Position numbers and translations under genes: made by a program
Notes under the pieces: model-generated
Databases searched by the model: none
Told to the model about the DNA's origin: nothing
Seen by the model: only the letters and a program-made list of their open reading frames with translations
Origin: Marsupella aquatica
Taxonomy: Eukaryota > Marchantiophyta
NCBI GenBank assembly: GCA_973895155.1
Contig: OZ316892.1
Coordinates: 496,001 to 560,000 of the forward strand
DNA length: 64,000 nucleotides
Direction: 5' to 3'
Shown: positions 8,952 through 19,832 of the stretch, one piece after another
Numbering within the stretch: the first letter of the stretch is position 1
Layout: each line of letters starts with the position of its first letter

Positions 8952-10439
8952 GTGACAAAACAAGGAAAATATAAACAATTAGGGGCAACCATGGAACCCG
9001 GGCAGAGGCCGGAGGTAAGGCTGAGGGTGAAAACCCGATTAGGGTTAGGGCGCGTTAAGCGTCGGCGGCTAGGAAGGATCAACGGGAAGAAGGACCGGCA
9101 GAGGAGAGGGGTAAGGAGCGCTTGCAGGAGATGGTGGCTCATTTGCGAGCACGAACTAGGCAGACGACTACGGGAGGCCAACTACTATCAGCTGCTTAGG
9201 CAAGCACTCGGGGAGAGAGTAGATACCGACGATCGACCTAAGGAGGGTATGAGCAACGTCAATCAAGCGGCACATTTCTGGGGATGCCTGTTCGAACAGG
9301 CAACTGAGTACATCAAGACTTACGAGGACGAGGAGTCAGAAAGGGCAGCTCGAGAACGGCAGGAGCTCACTCGATTGTGGGAGCTGCACAAGACGGCTTT
9401 CTTAGGAGGCGAACTCATCAAGGACGAGTTCCTGTGGACGCCTACTTCCAATCAACTCGACGATCTTCTGTTTTGCAAAGACAGCGTCGTCGGCATCCGA
9501 GAGGCCATCAAGAACTGCAACGACATACACTGGGAATTAAAGGGTAGCACGGAAAGGTGGACCCGGGCAACGGTGCTAGGAGAAACCTCCACGGCAGCAG
9601 AGATGAAGAGGAAGGGAGCCGTCAACGATGAAGCCACCCCGGCAAAAAGAACGAGGTCGGCGGCACCAAAGAAGCCAGCCGAGCAGCAGAGCAGGAGGCA
9701 GGGAGAAGCCGAAGAGGAGGAGGTCGATCCCATCAAGGCCATTCCAACCAGGGATGACACCTGGAAGGGCTGGGCGGCAACCCTACCGGTGGAGGTGCAA
9801 CTACATTTTGCACGGGAGGAGGATGCATGCTTTACGACCATGCAGACCAAGAAGTACCAAGGCTTCATGGCCGGATCCGGCTTGGAGGCCTTTGTAAGAT
9901 TACCATGGCTGAAGCCGGAGGTACCGGAGTCAGACCTATTAGAATTCGTGGGGTCATGGGAACCCGAGACCAATTGCACGAGGATATATGGGAAGGATTT
10001 CTATCTTACTCCCAAGGTAATTGCCGAAGTGTTTGGCTTGCCGATGGGCAATAAGACCAAAGTTGATACCAGGAAGACCTTGCCTGACAAGGAGTTCCGG
10101 TCGTTCCCCGGGCCATCAACGAAGAATGGCTTCTTCCGGAGCACCTGCACCAACCCGCACATAGGAGAGATGATCGACTTCTTGCGGGTGACCATGCATT
10201 GTAACTTGCCGAGGGCAGAGATCGGCAAGGCACAGGTCTATCTGGCAGAAAGGCCAGACCCAAGCCGGGACTACAACGGGTACCTCCTCAACCAATTGAA
10301 GAAGATCTTAAAGGAGGAGCAGCAGGTAATCGGCATGGGGAGCGTGTCGCGGCTTGGCTATCACATGCCGCTGTTGTGCCGGTATGCCAGAGGTCAGACT
10401 TTTGCCCCGGTACTTCCCCTGCAGGTAAGGGCACCCTAG
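8952..10439 (+). CDS. Copy B: ORF3 N-terminal segment, cut by an extra nonsense codon
   Basis: This is the first part of the third ORF, 64 nt after pol and in a different frame. The N-terminus (about 1-60) is very Arg/Lys-rich. Residues about 70-200 are helical and charged. A basic region lies near 215-260. Residues about 285-480 form a conserved-looking globular domain (FYLTPKVIAEVFGLP) resembling the plant transposon/Athila ORF1-type domain; that likeness is from memory. TAG at 10,437-10,439 replaces a GAG codon present in copy C. The frame then stays open to a second TAG at 10,554-10,556. No signal peptide or transmembrane segment is visible, so this is not an obvious envelope protein. Confidence 0.75.
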   Translation: MTKQGKYKQLGATMEPGQRPEVRLRVKTRLGLGRVKRRRLGRINGKKDRQRRGVRSACRRWWLICEHELGRRLREANYYQLLRQALGERVDTDDRPKEGMSNVNQAAHFWGCLFEQATEYIKTYEDEESERAARERQELTRLWELHKTAFLGGELIKDEFLWTPTSNQLDDLLFCKDSVVGIREAIKNCNDIHWELKGSTERWTRATVLGETSTAAEMKRKGAVNDEATPAKRTRSAAPKKPAEQQSRRQGEAEEEEVDPIKAIPTRDDTWKGWAATLPVEVQLHFAREEDACFTTMQTKKYQGFMAGSGLEAFVRLPWLKPEVPESDLLEFVGSWEPETNCTRIYGKDFYLTPKVIAEVFGLPMGNKTKVDTRKTLPDKEFRSFPGPSTKNGFFRSTCTNPHIGEMIDFLRVTMHCNLPRAEIGKAQVYLAERPDPSRDYNGYLLNQLKKILKEEQQVIGMGSVSRLGYHMPLLCRYARGQTFAPVLPLQVRAP

Positions 10440-10628
10440 GAAGCTCCAACACTGAGGCCGTTGGCTGAGAAGCCTCCACCACCTGTTAGTCCTACGATCG
10501 AGCAGGTGTTTAGGCCCAGGAAGGAAGACTTGCCGATGCAGCAACCAGGCATGTAGAGTCTGCTGAAACTACTGGAGAAAGAAAAGAAATCGGCATCGGC
10601 AACAACAACAACAACGGCAACGGCAACA

Positions 10629-11834
10629 ATGCAGGACACTACTACAGAGGTAGGCCTACACCGGCTCACAAGAGAAAACCCCTTTGCTGGAGACAAGGAG
10701 AGAATCAGGCCGGAATCCAAGCCAGGTGTTCGAATGTACGTGGGAACCTCAAGCTCCGAATCTGAGGCAGAATTGCCTGAAGCTCCTACCGACGAAGAGG
10801 AGAGGGAGAAGCCGGACGTCCAAGAAGTAGAGGAGGCAGTGGAGGATTGCAGCCATGATAATTCCGGCTATGGGTCGGACCATCACATTCCAGGAGTAAG
10901 GACCTGTGGCCGGTTTGTCCCCACACTTCCAAGGGTAGTGCGAGGGGACCCCAACCAGCAGAGTAGCCCTGAGTCTCCCCCACCAGATGTTGCTCCCCCG
11001 AGCTTCGACGGCATAAAACAGACGGTGCAGGAATTTCAGGAGCGAATCAAGCAGGAGGAAGAGGCCGCCCTGGCTAAGGAAAAGGATTTACCAGGAGGAG
11101 ATTGGCCGGAGGACATCAGGCGGCTAGCCGAAAAAGGAAGCAAACCTCTAGCCACGATTGAAGAGATCCGCAGGACGGCGTGGGAGCAGAGGCCACGATG
11201 GGCGATGCCGATCACTTCTACTTACTCCACCTACGCTAAGAATAGAGCCATGGAGTATGGTGAGATGTGTGGGGAACTTGCGCTCGACATCTTTGGAGAG
11301 GAGTTGGAGGTAGGACCCTTTTTCCATAGGGAGCAGTTGGAGAAGCACCAATTAGAAGAAGCGGTGGCTTTAGAGAGAAGCAAGAAGGACGAGGTCATTC
11401 GGCGGCTTAGGAGGATGGGAGCCGAGATTGAAGATCTAAGGGCGGCCAAGAAAGCCCAAGATGAACTGCGGATTAAACGACATGAGCTGAACATCATGCA
11501 GGGGCAGTTGGACGCCGCGCAGGCTGATAATCAGAATATCAAGGATAAACTGGCTCAGACGCAGGAAGAGTTGGCCGACACGATCAAAGAGAGGGAGAAG
11601 TGGAAGCAAGAGCTGAAGAATACAGAGGAGGCCCACATAACAGCCAACAGCCGGGCCATGGCGGAGACCCAAAGAAAGGAATGGGCGTTGAAAGGGGAGC
11701 TCGAGAAAATCCGCGGAGCCCTTGAGCAGAAGGAGGTCGAGTTAGGGAAATCCTATCAAGGGATTATGGCGCTGCAGCAGGAGCTTGCGTCCCTGACGGC
11801 CAGCTTCAAGGCCGACCTAAGGGAGAAGGACTAG
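10629..11834 (+). CDS. Copy B: ORF3 middle segment (acidic region plus coiled coil)
   Basis: This is the same reading frame as the N-terminal segment, resumed after TAG 10,554-10,556. The first Met is at 10,629, but the frame is open from 10,557. Residues 1-100 are acidic and low in complexity, and residues about 240-400 are a long coiled coil. It ends in TAG 11,832-11,834 and continues in frame. Whether it is made by readthrough, by reinitiation or not at all cannot be told from sequence. Confidence 0.65.
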   Translation: MQDTTTEVGLHRLTRENPFAGDKERIRPESKPGVRMYVGTSSSESEAELPEAPTDEEEREKPDVQEVEEAVEDCSHDNSGYGSDHHIPGVRTCGRFVPTLPRVVRGDPNQQSSPESPPPDVAPPSFDGIKQTVQEFQERIKQEEEAALAKEKDLPGGDWPEDIRRLAEKGSKPLATIEEIRRTAWEQRPRWAMPITSTYSTYAKNRAMEYGEMCGELALDIFGEELEVGPFFHREQLEKHQLEEAVALERSKKDEVIRRLRRMGAEIEDLRAAKKAQDELRIKRHELNIMQGQLDAAQADNQNIKDKLAQTQEELADTIKEREKWKQELKNTEEAHITANSRAMAETQRKEWALKGELEKIRGALEQKEVELGKSYQGIMALQQELASLTASFKADLREKD

Positions 11835-12620
11835 ATGCTCGAACAGACTTACGCCAAGATGAACCAGATGGAGTCTGTCATCATTGCAGAGCTCGACAAG
11901 GAGCTAAGAGCAACCCAGGAGGAGAGGGCTACCTTGAAGAAGGAATTGGAGGAAGCCCACAGGGAGCAGGAGGAGGCCAAAAACGAGCTGGAGGGGGCAC
12001 GTAAGGACCTGGATGAAACCCAAGAGGAGTTGGAGGAAATCACGAGGAAGATGGAGAACCTACAGCGGCGGGCCGACAACCAAACAGAGCGGCTGAAGAA
12101 ACAAGCCGCAGTATTTAAATGCTTAGCTGCAGCAGGTCCATCTCCCGTTGGGACAAACCAGTTACCAGGGGTGGTAATTGCCGAAGGACAAGCCGCGTCA
12201 ACTGCACCAGTGCCGGAAGTAAGTGGGAAGGGGAAGGGACCAGCTGCTGAGCCACCAACGAAGAAGAAGTGGAAACCTCCAGGGTCAAGGAGTAATACGA
12301 CTTCACAGGCCGTGGTGATCAAGGAGGTAGACCCAGCACCGACCCCAGACAGGGTCACGGCTAAGGATCCAACTACCCTAGGGGAAGGGGAGGCCGAAGC
12401 CGAGGGAGTGGCTGAAGCCGAAGCCGTGGGAGTGGCTGAGGCCGAAGCCGTGGGTATTGCCGAGGCCGGTGTCGAGGCTGAAGCCGAAGGTGGACCCAGT
12501 CAGGCCGATGGAGAGTTGACTCGGTCAAGGGCAGGTAATCTGTCAGTAGGCGGGCCAACGGCAGTGGCTGAGGAGGAAGTGTTGGGGGCGTCCATTGAGG
12601 ATCCACCACCGGTGTCGTGA
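11835..12620 (+). CDS. Copy B: ORF3 C-terminal segment
   Basis: This segment is the same as copy A 954-1,739: coiled coil, basic cluster KKKWKP, Ala/Glu repeat, TGA stop. Copies A and B share Trp in the basic cluster, while copy C and the minus-strand relic near 27 kb have Arg. Arg is therefore the likely ancestral state. Confidence 0.68.
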   Translation: MLEQTYAKMNQMESVIIAELDKELRATQEERATLKKELEEAHREQEEAKNELEGARKDLDETQEELEEITRKMENLQRRADNQTERLKKQAAVFKCLAAAGPSPVGTNQLPGVVIAEGQAASTAPVPEVSGKGKGPAAEPPTKKKWKPPGSRSNTTSQAVVIKEVDPAPTPDRVTAKDPTTLGEGEAEAEGVAEAEAVGVAEAEAVGIAEAGVEAEAEGGPSQADGELTRSRAGNLSVGGPTAVAEEEVLGASIEDPPPVS

Positions 12621-12673
12621 CGGTGCAAGGGCGCCGTTCCTTTTAGGGAAGGCGGACGTGGAGGGAGGAGGCG

Positions 12674-13532
12674 TGAGTGGGCAGGGCGGGCGCGGATCTC
12701 CACGTTTAGGATTAGGATCAGAACCAGGAGCGGCCCTGACACTTAGCTTAGTGGGATTGCGGTCCCACTGGTAGGAGCAACACTTGTGCTCCTGCCTTGC
12801 TGTACATAGGTAGATTCGGGCAAGTAGATTACTGTTAAGTAGATTAGGCTTACGATGCAAAGAATGGCGGATCCACTACCAGGATAAGTACCTGGGCAAC
12901 GGGGAGCTCAGGGCCTCTTCTTTAGCAAGTTTTTAGTTTGCACCAGCCGGGCTGGGATCAAGTAGTACGAGAAGCTCTCGGTTAGTCATACAGTGACCCT
13001 TGTGTATATTCATGTTTCCTCATGCCTAAGAGCTGAATAGAGTTGGCCTCACGGCTTAGTTCGCAGAACTTGTGTATGAGATGTACTGTTTGTATGGCAA
13101 GTGCATGGTATGACTCAGTCAGAATGAGTCATTTTGCTATTTGTGTGTCGCATTAACTTGTGTGAAGAGTGCCCACATCAACAGAAGGAAGGAAAGTAAG
13201 CAGGGGAGTGAGAGTTGGATGTGTCGAGCTGAGAGAGGTCTTAGCGGCTTAACCAAGCCTATTGGGGATCATTCCGGCGGCGGAATCCAAACATACTTAA
13301 CAGGAAGACAGGGGAAGACAGGGGAAGGCCTATATTAGGCCGGCTACGTATCTCATGACCCGATGAAGGATCTGTCCAGTATATGTGTGTAAAATGTTAA
13401 TAGTAGTAGTAGAAGGTTAGCAGCGTCCCATGCCGCTAAGCCGCGGAAACGGCCTCGCCAAGCACGAAACCTGCGGGAATCGGCTTGAGCTGGGGGGTTT
13501 CTTGGGTTTAGGGAGCCATGGGACGCACCACA
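12674..13532 (+). repeat. LTR 2 of the Gypsy array
   Basis: This LTR is shared by copies B and C. Its 3' end is fixed by comparison with LTR 3; its 5' edge is proposed as for LTR 1. It differs from LTR 1 by a few single bases, for example A instead of G at 12,899 and C instead of A at 13,501. Confidence 0.75.
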
Positions 13533-13601
13533 TTTTTGGCGCTAGATGGAGGGGGCATTTCTTAAGCCGTGAGATATGAAGTTAGAACGGAAGCGTAGGT
13601 A

Positions 13602-16595
13602 ATGACTGACCTTACGCCGAGGGAAGAAAGAGTGATTCAACGGGAGAGAGCTCGACTGCAGCAGCTCGCCGGGTGGCATGATACACAGCGACTGAGAGGG
13701 GCAGAAAGAGCTGGTAGCTCCGAAACTGGAAGTGGCGTCGAAGAAGACATACCAGAAGAAGAGTCGGTAAGGAGAAGTGAGTCTCCAACCGACATGGGGG
13801 AACCAGAGGCACGGCCAGACGAGAGGCCAGGGACCAGATTGAGCCAGCGGTCGCGCATACATTACAAAGCATTTCATGGGAGAGGAGATGAGGATCCGGA
13901 CGAATGGTTGGATGATTTCGAGGGAACCGCTGCAGCAAATGGAGAATCGGCCATCAAGATGTAGATTCTTCCCGGCCTGTTCAAGGGTGAGGCTAGGTCT
14001 TGGTACAGAGCATTAGATGTGGAAGATCAAGCCATCTGGGATATCTTCAAAACACTCTTTGTTAAGGAGTTTCGACCCATTGGAACTTCAGAACTAGCAG
14101 TGCTGAAGTTGGGACAACTTCGGTTCAAGGAGAACAAATCCTTCAGGAAGTTCTTGCAACGCTTTCAGAAACTGGTAAGACGTACAAAGACCAATGCATC
14201 TGAAGGTATGCAACTTCAATGGTTGGTGAATGCTTTGCCACAGAAGATGAGTTTTGCAATTAGGAAGGAGAACCCGGAGACTTTAGCCGAAGCAATTAAG
14301 GATATTCAATTATACATTAATGCAGATATCACAAGCCGGAAGAAACAGCTTAAGTCTGAGAGTTCCTCATCAGAGGAGGGATCACCCCATAAGAAAAAAG
14401 ATAAGAAGAAGAAACATTCCAAGAAGTCTAGAAGTGATAAGTCAAGCTCGGATAGTGGGAGTAGCAAGAGTGAGTCATCTTCTAGTTCTGAAGAAGAAAA
14501 AACTAGGAAAAGGAAGGGCAGAAGGAGAGGGAAGACGAAAGTCAAGATGGAGGCTAAGCCACCAGATAACATCGTAGCCCTTACCGAGCAACTTAAGGCT
14601 ATCATTGCAGAGGTAAAACCAAAGAAGAAGGTAGTACAGGAGGATAGCTCTGTATGGTGTGCCTTATGTTATAAAACCGGACACCATAAAGATGCGTGTC
14701 CTAAGCTTAATACTAATCATGTTCGGCATGTGGCCGAGATCAGACCATGTCAGGGAGAAGTAGAGTACTTTTTGGGAGATGCCGCTAATAGTGTTTTCGG
14801 CATCAGTGAGACTGGAGCACGAGACCTATCCAACAGACCTGCATCTCTGTGGTCAGGATTAAGGAACAATCCAGGAGAGATGTATCCTCGGATTATTCAG
14901 AACCGGTCAGTACCTCCTAGGCCGAATGTGCAAAGATTTGCGGCGTGCTATAATTGTGGTCAACCTGGCCATTTTGCTAGAGAATGCCCGAATGCACGCA
15001 AACAGGGTGATGGACAACCAGCTCAGCTATGTATGGGATGCCGACAGGAAGGTCATATGCTAGGGCAATGTCCTACTTGGTTGGCAGGCCTGGCCGCAAA
15101 TCATAAGCTTTTGCCGATCAAGATCTTACCGCCAGGTACTACCCCCGGAGGAGTTCAAATCAACCACATCGAACTAGGATGGCAAGAGGATGTCGAGGCA
15201 GAGTTCGTACCATCTGATGATGAGGCCGAAGCCCTATCAACCTTCTCAGAGGAGGATTTAGATCATGATTGCTACCGGGTCTCTACTCGATCTACCAGAA
15301 GGAAGGAAAGGTGGGATGGGCTGGCCAAAAATTAAGGGAAGGTTACGGAGGAAAGGATCGACTCTTCGTCAACATCAACAGAAGGAGAAGGGAGGGCTCC
15401 GGCAATACAGGTAAGCCATGAGCCCACCAGTGAAACCAATCCTTCACAAGATAGCGACTTCAATCGAGATCATCCTAAGTTGTTCTACCCCTCTGTTACG
15501 GCTAGTGTTAAGGAACAACTAAGAGAATTAGAAACCCTGGAGAATACCGAAGCCATTGCCAAGGATGTAAAACGAGCAAAAGCATTGTTTGCTTCGGAAG
15601 ACCCAACAGCTGTGGAGACTAGCGTGGCAAAACTGGCCGAATCCAAGACGGAAACACCACCAGAAGAGAAGCCGATTGTTCCCTATGACCTGGCTAAAGA
15701 TGTACTAGAATCTAGAGTCTCGGCAACAGTAGGTCAACTATTGAAAAATAGCCCGTACTTCCGGAAGCAATTAAGGAAGGCTATTCTCGGCAAGCCGAGA
15801 TTACCCAAGGTAGCAACCAGATCCGACGTACTAATGATAGAAGAAGATCAAGGAGCCCCAGCATTACCATTAATGATTCAAGGAGAATTATTACTACGGG
15901 TACCCATCGATGGAGGATCAGGGGTATGTATTATGATTGATTCAACAGCAAAAGGGTGGGGTCTAACACCGGAGATGACTGGAAGAGTGTTGAACATGGC
16001 CAATGGATATCAGGTCATTCCGACGGGAGTGTTAACCGGCATCAAGACAGAGATAGGAGGTATCTTCTTTAGCATTAACTATGTAGTAATGAAGCCGGTA
16101 AATCCTACGTCATTCCGGCTATTGATTGGTAGGCCATGGCTGTACCTAGCCGAGGTAATAGAAGATTGGGGTAAAAAGCAGTTCACTTTCGGGACCCCCT
16201 CTATCACGGTATCCTGGGACACTAAGGATGACCGTAGGAAAAGCATAAGGGAAGTAGATGGGTACGATAGTGGACTGGAGTCAGCCGATGAAGTACGTTG
16301 GTTAGAATGCCTCACTAACCTAACCGAAGAAGGTGTCTTTGGACCAGAGGTACCCCCCAGCGGATTATGGCAAGAACCAATGGAAGGTGACTTGGAAGAA
16401 GAAGACGAAGAGGTCGAGGACTGCTTTACAATAGAATCCACCTTTTTAGCTGCAATTCCGGAGGAAGTTAAGGATGTAGACCAATTGGATGAAACGGCTA
16501 AGTGGGGAGCAGTAGTAGGGACAGTGGATTTTCTGCAGGCGTTGTGGCAGAGCCGACGGGGTCCACAACGCCATCGATCATCGGCAAGGAATTAA
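13602..16595 (+). pseudogene. gag-pro: Copy C: Gag-protease frame with two nonsense mutations
   Basis: This is the counterpart of copy B 2,721-5,714. A CAG codon is changed to TAG at 13,962-13,964, inside the gag domain (codon 121). An AAA codon is changed to TAA at 15,333-15,335, before the protease. The remaining open pieces are 14,019-15,335 (three zinc knuckles, the first with its Gly intact) and 15,480-16,595 (protease). Without suppression this copy cannot make full Gag-Pro, so it would depend on copy B or another element. Confidence 0.9.
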
Positions 16596-19500
16596 ATACC
16601 AAGGGATCGGCATACAAGCCGATTACGAGGGCAAAACAAATTGAGGCCCTATTAGAAGCCGAGAGAGCACAGCGGCCTAACTCTCAGGAGCAAGAGGTGG
16701 ATGAGATGGACAGACACGATCTAGAGCCAAGGCAGGAAGGGGAGCCGACCACTAATTCAAAACCGAATAGACCGGTAAGGGGACAATCTATGGACACCAA
16801 GGAAGGGACCGACTCGGCTAGTCCAGCCGAGATCCCAGTTTATGGAGGTATGAGATTAGAGAGACTGGAAGCCGAACTGGACCCGAATTTGAAGAAGCAG
16901 ATTAATATGATCCAAGCACGGCAATATCGGAAGCTCGACTTAGGAGAGGGAAGAGAACTGAACTTAGGGAGAAACCTAGCACCTGAGCTCGAGAAAGAGA
17001 TCAATGACTTATTGATTGAATTTCAGGATGTGTTTGCATGGAGTCACCAAGATCTAAAGGGAGTAGATCCAACACTAGGGGAACATCGAATTGATCTCAT
17101 GTTAGGAGCCAAATCATTTCGACAACCAATTCGAAGGATGAACCCGAAGTATTCCCTGCTGGTCAAAACAGAAATCGACAAACTAGTGGAAGCTGGATTC
17201 ATCACTCCAGTCCTGCATTCAGACTGGGTGTCTCCAATTGTGATAGTTCCCAAGAAAGCTGGACCCGATGGTAAACCCAAGATCCGGGTTTGTCAGGATT
17301 ACAGGAAGCTGAATGAAGCAACATTAAAAGACCATTTTCCTTTACCGTTTACTGATATGGTACTAGACATGGTAGCCAGTCATGAACTATATTCATTCAT
17401 GGATGGATACTCTGGTTATAACCAAATCAGGATTCGGCAGGAAGACCAAATCAAGACGGCCTTCATCACGGAATGGGGGATCTATGTCTTCAATCATATG
17501 CCGTTTGGACTCTGCAACGCACCAACTATGTTCCAACGATTAATGGTGAACATTTTTCATGATTACTTGAGAAAGTTCATGGAAATCTTCATTGATGACT
17601 TTGCAGTATTCGGGAAGGCATCGAAACATGCTAAATACCTCAGGAAAACCTTCATGAGATGTAGAGAGGTGGGTCTCAAGTTACACCCAGATAAATGTTT
17701 TTTTGCAGTAACCGAGGGGGTGCTACTAGGTCACAAGGTATCAAGGAAGGGCATTGAGATTGACAAAGGTAAGCTAGCAGTATGGCTAGATATCATGCAA
17801 CCTAAGAACATAAAGGATGTAAGATCCTTCTTGGGATGCATTGGTTACTATCGCCGGTTCATCAAGGATTTTGCCAAGCTAGCTTTACCATTAACCAATA
17901 TGCTCAAGGCAGGAGCAGACTTCGAACCCACACCCGAACGAGTCACAGCGGTGGTAGAATTGAAGCAGATGTTAGTAGAGGCCCCAGTCATGATAGCACC
18001 GGACTGGAACAAAGATTTTCATGTTTTTGTAGATGTCTCGGGCTTCTGTATTGGCTCAGTACTAAGTCAGTTGGATGAGAAAGGAAGGGACCATCCCATA
18101 TACTTCGCAAGCCGTCAGCTTGCCGATGCCGAACGGAACTACTCTACCACGGAAAGAGAAGCATTAGGAGTCATTTATTCTTGTAAAAAGTTTAGGCATT
18201 ATTTACTAGGGTACAAGGTAATCTTTCATACTGATCATGAAAGTTTGAAGTACCTAGTCAATAAGCCGGACCTTACAGGCAGAGTAGCAAGATGGATTTT
18301 GCTATTACAGGAGTTTGACTATGAGCTGAGGATCAAGCCGGGAAAGTTACATGCCAATGCCGACTTCTTTTCAAGGATCACAGGTAAACCTGCCACGGAT
18401 TGCATCGATGATCGATTCCCCGACGAGGAGCTATTCGTTGTGGAAATAGCTGGTACATGGTACCCTGAGATTTTACAATTTCTCAGCACTTCCAGATTAC
18501 AGCCAGGATTAAGCCGAGAGCAAGCCGCAGTCTTTGTGCGGAAGGTCAGACAGTATCAGTGCATTAAAGGCATACTGCACAAGCATGGAATCAACGGCAC
18601 GATTCAAAGGTGTTTGGAAAAGAGAGAGGTAAAACGAGTCCTACGGGCCATGCATGGAGAGGAGGCCGGAGGACATTTTGCCCCAGTAACCACATCTAAG
18701 AAGATATTAAATGCCGGTTACTGGTGGCCCACCTTGCACAAAGATGTCTATCAGTTTATCAAACAATGCGATCCTTGTCAACGAGCGGGAGGACCAAGGG
18801 CGTCCACCAGGCATCCACTGCACCCTATTCTACCTCTGGCACCATTCGAGAAGTGGGGTATTGATTACATTGGACCTCTGAAACCACTGACCCACCCTCG
18901 ACGGAACAAGTACATAATCCTGGCTACGGATTATGCAACTAAATGGGTAGAGGCCAGACCAACAACGAAGGATGATGCAATTACTACGGCTAGATTCATG
19001 TATGAGCAGATCTTCACCAGGTATGGAGCACCCCTAGAATTAGTTAGTGATAGAGGAACCCATTTTTTGAATGATATAATTAGTCGTTTAAATGAGCAAT
19101 ATTTAGTTAAACATAGGCCTACTACTCCCTACCATCCAAAGGCAAACGGGTTGACAGAACGAGCAAACGGGATCATAGGAAAGATATTGAACAAGACAGT
19201 AGCTCAGAACAAACTCGATTGGGATGATAAATTGTTTGCTGCTGTTTTTGCTTACAATCTGGCCTATAAATCCACTACCGGTCATACACCCTTCTTCTTA
19301 ACCTTTGGACAAGAAGCCCTGGTACCCATGCAACTTGAGATACCGACATTTCAAGTTACAATTGAGGAAAGAGCCTCAGCGGAGGAGAGCCTAAAGGAGC
19401 GAGAATATAGGTTAGAAGCTTTAGAGGAAGCGAGAATGATTTCAGCCGAGAGAGTAGAATATAGACAGAATATCATGAAGCAGCAGTATGATAAAAGGTT

Positions 19501-19768
19501 AAAAGTAGTTAGTATTCATACCGGTGATCTTGTGCTACTTTATGACAGTAGGTATAGTAGGTTTCCAGGAAAGCTTTACACTCGCTGGTTAGGACCCTTT
19601 AGAGTAACCATGATGTTCCCCAATGGCTCCGTGCAATTGGCCAACATTACGGGAGAGGTATATCCAGTTCGCATCCATTATGACCGCCTCAAGAAATACT
19701 ATATGGACGAAGATGAAGTTGTTCGCGAGGACGCTTCACAATTAAGTGGGGAGCTATGTGATGCCTAG
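16502..19768 (+). CDS. pol: Copy C: Pol polyprotein
   Basis: This 1,088-codon frame is nearly identical to pol of copy B. I see one amino-acid change near residue 44, Glu to Lys, ahead of the enzymatic domains. The reverse transcriptase FIDD box, RNase H and integrase acidic motifs are all present. It overlaps the damaged gag-pro frame by 94 nt in the -1 frame. The frame itself is intact, but its upstream partner is broken, so normal expression as Gag-Pol is unlikely. Confidence 0.92.
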   Translation: MGSSSRDSGFSAGVVAEPTGSTTPSIIGKELNTKGSAYKPITRAKQIEALLEAERAQRPNSQEQEVDEMDRHDLEPRQEGEPTTNSKPNRPVRGQSMDTKEGTDSASPAEIPVYGGMRLERLEAELDPNLKKQINMIQARQYRKLDLGEGRELNLGRNLAPELEKEINDLLIEFQDVFAWSHQDLKGVDPTLGEHRIDLMLGAKSFRQPIRRMNPKYSLLVKTEIDKLVEAGFITPVLHSDWVSPIVIVPKKAGPDGKPKIRVCQDYRKLNEATLKDHFPLPFTDMVLDMVASHELYSFMDGYSGYNQIRIRQEDQIKTAFITEWGIYVFNHMPFGLCNAPTMFQRLMVNIFHDYLRKFMEIFIDDFAVFGKASKHAKYLRKTFMRCREVGLKLHPDKCFFAVTEGVLLGHKVSRKGIEIDKGKLAVWLDIMQPKNIKDVRSFLGCIGYYRRFIKDFAKLALPLTNMLKAGADFEPTPERVTAVVELKQMLVEAPVMIAPDWNKDFHVFVDVSGFCIGSVLSQLDEKGRDHPIYFASRQLADAERNYSTTEREALGVIYSCKKFRHYLLGYKVIFHTDHESLKYLVNKPDLTGRVARWILLLQEFDYELRIKPGKLHANADFFSRITGKPATDCIDDRFPDEELFVVEIAGTWYPEILQFLSTSRLQPGLSREQAAVFVRKVRQYQCIKGILHKHGINGTIQRCLEKREVKRVLRAMHGEEAGGHFAPVTTSKKILNAGYWWPTLHKDVYQFIKQCDPCQRAGGPRASTRHPLHPILPLAPFEKWGIDYIGPLKPLTHPRRNKYIILATDYATKWVEARPTTKDDAITTARFMYEQIFTRYGAPLELVSDRGTHFLNDIISRLNEQYLVKHRPTTPYHPKANGLTERANGIIGKILNKTVAQNKLDWDDKLFAAVFAYNLAYKSTTGHTPFFLTFGQEALVPMQLEIPTFQVTIEERASAEESLKEREYRLEALEEARMISAERVEYRQNIMKQQYDKRLKVVSIHTGDLVLLYDSRYSRFPGKLYTRWLGPFRVTMMFPNGSVQLANITGEVYPVRIHYDRLKKYYMDEDEVVREDASQLSGELCDA

Positions 19769-19832
19769 ACAGGAATCACTCGACCGGTTAAGTGGGTAAA
19801 GCAGGAAGGCACCCTAGGAACACCTTAGTATA

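Noticed and set aside
8952-12620. ORF3 as a retroviral-type envelope
   Set aside because: No signal peptide, no transmembrane helix and no fusion-type features. The content is basic, globular and coiled coil, with an NLS-like motif.
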